From Spirochaetota bacterium (GTDB taxonomy: Bacteria > Spirochaetota > JAGLSM01 > JAKPMW01), in assembly GCA_029548715.1 (NCBI GenBank), contig JAKPMW010000364.1, forward strand, positions 1-6,825: a stretch of 6,825 nucleotides of DNA, given 5' to 3'. Below the pieces are notes generated by a model that did no database searches, was not told the DNA's origin, and saw only the letters and a program-made list of their open reading frames with translations. Shown one piece after another: positions 5,588-6,825 of this stretch. Position 1 is the stretch's first letter. Every line of letters starts with the position of its first letter. The position numbers and the translations under genes were made by a program.

Positions 5588-6825
5588 TTACAGATCATTT
5601 CCACAATAACTCAGGTTAAAGCTCTTGTTGCAGATCGGGAAATCGGATATCCCATTACCACGCACCGCCAGGGCAAGCGCAAACCAGTTGGCAAGGGATG
5701 GATCCTGTACCCGGTGGCGACATACATGACCGTCATCATCCGTCACGATGGCATGCACGACCTCTCCACGCCACCCTTCTACCATTGAAACGACGATTTT
5801 TGCCTGGGCAGCCGGGGCCACCCGCCGCACAAGCGTTCCCGCAGGAAGACTTGCCAGCCGATCCCGCACATGATCAAGAGATGCGACAGCCTCGGCATAG
5901 CGAATCCATGCACGTGAAAAAACATCCCCTCCGTCAAGCACAACGGGGTGAATCGGAAGAAGCCGGTACAATCCGAAAGGATGATCAAAGCGGACATCGC
6001 ACGGCACGCCACTGGCCCTGGCCGTCGGGCCGGAAAACCCAAGCATGCAGGCATCTTCATACGACACGATCCCTGTCCTCTCAAAACGCGAGAGGACGGA
6101 TGGGGAGCCAAACATGGCTTCGGTAAGCCGTATGAGATCAGTCCGAACCCGTCCCAGCGCAGTATCAAGCCGCTCACCCTGCGCTCCATCAATATCGTGC
6201 CCCACCCCCCCCGTCCGGATCAGACCACGCCCAAAACGGCTCCCGGAAAATGAGAGCAAGCCATTAATCACAAGGGTGCGGGTGGCACCATAGAAAGACA
6301 TCCCCGGCAAAAAGGCAACATCTCCGGCCAGCGCGCCAAGGTCCCCGATATGCATGGCAGCCCGCTCCATTTCAAGGGCAATCGAGCGAATGGTCAGGGC
6401 ACGCAGTGAAGGAACGCAGTTTCCAAGCACCTCCATCGCGTTGGCCGCAGCTGTGGCATGCGCAATGACACTGTCACCTGAAACCGACTCCGCAATCCGG
6501 ACAGCATGCGCCGGACGCTGGACGAGAAGGGACTCAACACCACGATGCTGGTAGCCCAGGACAATCTCAAGGTGCAAAATCTCTTCGCCCCTGCAGAAAA
6601 ATCTGAAATGACCCGGCTCAATCACCCCTGCATGCACCGGCCCGACACCAACCTGATGGAGAATGTCACCATGGACAGTGAAAAACGGGTACCGTTCGAC
6701 AGCGCTGTTGCTTTGGGAACAGCCGTCGTCACCATGGTGCCATCCTTTTCGCCCTATGCCATGTTGGTCCTGAACCCATCCTTCATCAAGCGCCCGCACC
6801 GGCTTGAGCCAGGGATGATGCCGGG
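5588..6825 (-). CDS. Large subunit of a group 4 hydrogenase-related (Ehr-type) complex, 5' end outside window
   Basis: The frame is open to the right edge, with eight more codons (R-H-H-P-W-L-K-P) before a GTG at 6799. The gene therefore starts outside and probably has an N-terminal NuoC-like domain, as in HycE/HyfG. Residues are counted from that GTG. Family landmarks are GVGPVHAGVIEPGHFRF at 51-67, LGYQHRGVE at 81-89, GPTARASGVP at 257-266 and FDHPFGLY at 271-278. In E. coli HycE the [NiFe] ligands lie in DRVCGICGFAH and DPCYSCTDR. Here the equivalents are ESVSGDSVIAH (104-114) and NLSYCGNDL (395-403), so the four cysteines become Ser107, Ser110, Ser397 and Gly400. The chain ends at NDL without the C-terminal peptide removed during nickel insertion. 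It is thus predicted to lack a Ni-Fe site and to belong to the Ehr class between hydrogenases and complex I. Its substrate is unknown. Confidence 0.9.
   Translation of the reverse strand, partial: RHHPWLKPVRALDEGWVQDQHGIGRKGWHHGDDGCSQSNSAVERYPFFTVHGDILHQVGVGPVHAGVIEPGHFRFFCRGEEILHLEIVLGYQHRGVESLLVQRPAHAVRIAESVSGDSVIAHATAAANAMEVLGNCVPSLRALTIRSIALEMERAAMHIGDLGALAGDVAFLPGMSFYGATRTLVINGLLSFSGSRFGRGLIRTGGVGHDIDGAQGERLDTALGRVRTDLIRLTEAMFGSPSVLSRFERTGIVSYEDACMLGFSGPTARASGVPCDVRFDHPFGLYRLLPIHPVVLDGGDVFSRAWIRYAEAVASLDHVRDRLASLPAGTLVRRVAPAAQAKIVVSMVEGWRGEVVHAIVTDDDGHVCRHRVQDPSLANWFALALAVRGNGISDFPICNKSFNLSYCGNDL

Noticed and set aside
5588..6825. Annotation as a functional formate-hydrogenlyase or hydrogenase-4 large subunit
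   Set aside because: Overall similarity would suggest it, but all four Ni-Fe ligand cysteines and the cleavable C-terminal tail are missing.

Overview
The window is a gene-dense stretch of a bacterial chromosome with moderately high G+C (about 55-58% by eye). Every gene I can support lies on the minus strand, so the biological order runs from base 6825 down to base 1. I see no tRNA, rRNA, CRISPR array, insertion sequence or phage gene, and no gene-free stretch longer than about 220 bases.

Right part (6825-4764): the 3' end of a membrane-bound oxidoreductase operon of the group 4 hydrogenase / complex I superfamily. The large subunit (HycE/HyfG/NuoD-like, cut by the right window edge) is followed after 20 bases by a protein that fuses a two-cluster ferredoxin domain to a NuoB/HycG/HyfI-like small subunit. 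The large subunit has lost all four cysteines that bind the [NiFe] centre in true hydrogenases (CxxC to SGDS near the N-terminus, CxxC to SYCG at the C-terminus). It also ends without the extension that is cleaved during nickel maturation. The small subunit keeps its proximal-cluster cysteines. This fits the 'energy-converting hydrogenase-related' (Ehr) class, whose substrate and reaction are not settled, better than a hydrogenase. The ferredoxin domain adds an oddity: its first cluster motif has valine at the second cysteine position.

Middle part (4763-2115): a 218-base spacer containing a strong stem-loop and a small cluster of direct and inverted repeats, then a three-gene zinc-type ABC importer operon. 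Its genes are a lipoprotein metal-binding protein (znuA), an ATPase (znuC, overlapping znuA by the four bases GTGA) and a membrane permease (znuB, 11 bases after znuC). Both znuC and znuB start with GTG. The four predicted metal ligands (three His, one Asp) and a short His-containing loop favour zinc over manganese.

Left part (2114-1): a 184-base spacer holding a possible 20-codon leader ORF and a GC-rich hairpin, then the complete translation factor gene lepA (EF-4). Immediately after the lepA stop codon, on the same strand and in the same frame, the last 124 bases encode the internal hallmark of a formylglycine-generating-enzyme (SUMF1/FGE-sulfatase) domain. No start codon or N-terminal half precedes it, so it looks like a 5'-truncated gene remnant continuing past the left edge.

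Taxonomy is uncertain. The style of the FGE fragment (NGYRLxTEGEWQYAAS) and the LepA sequence remind me of spirochaetes, and an Ehr-type complex suggests an anaerobic or facultative lifestyle. This is an impression from memory, not a placement. The genes look like unrelated neighbouring operons. The Ehr-like complex is the part most worth study.
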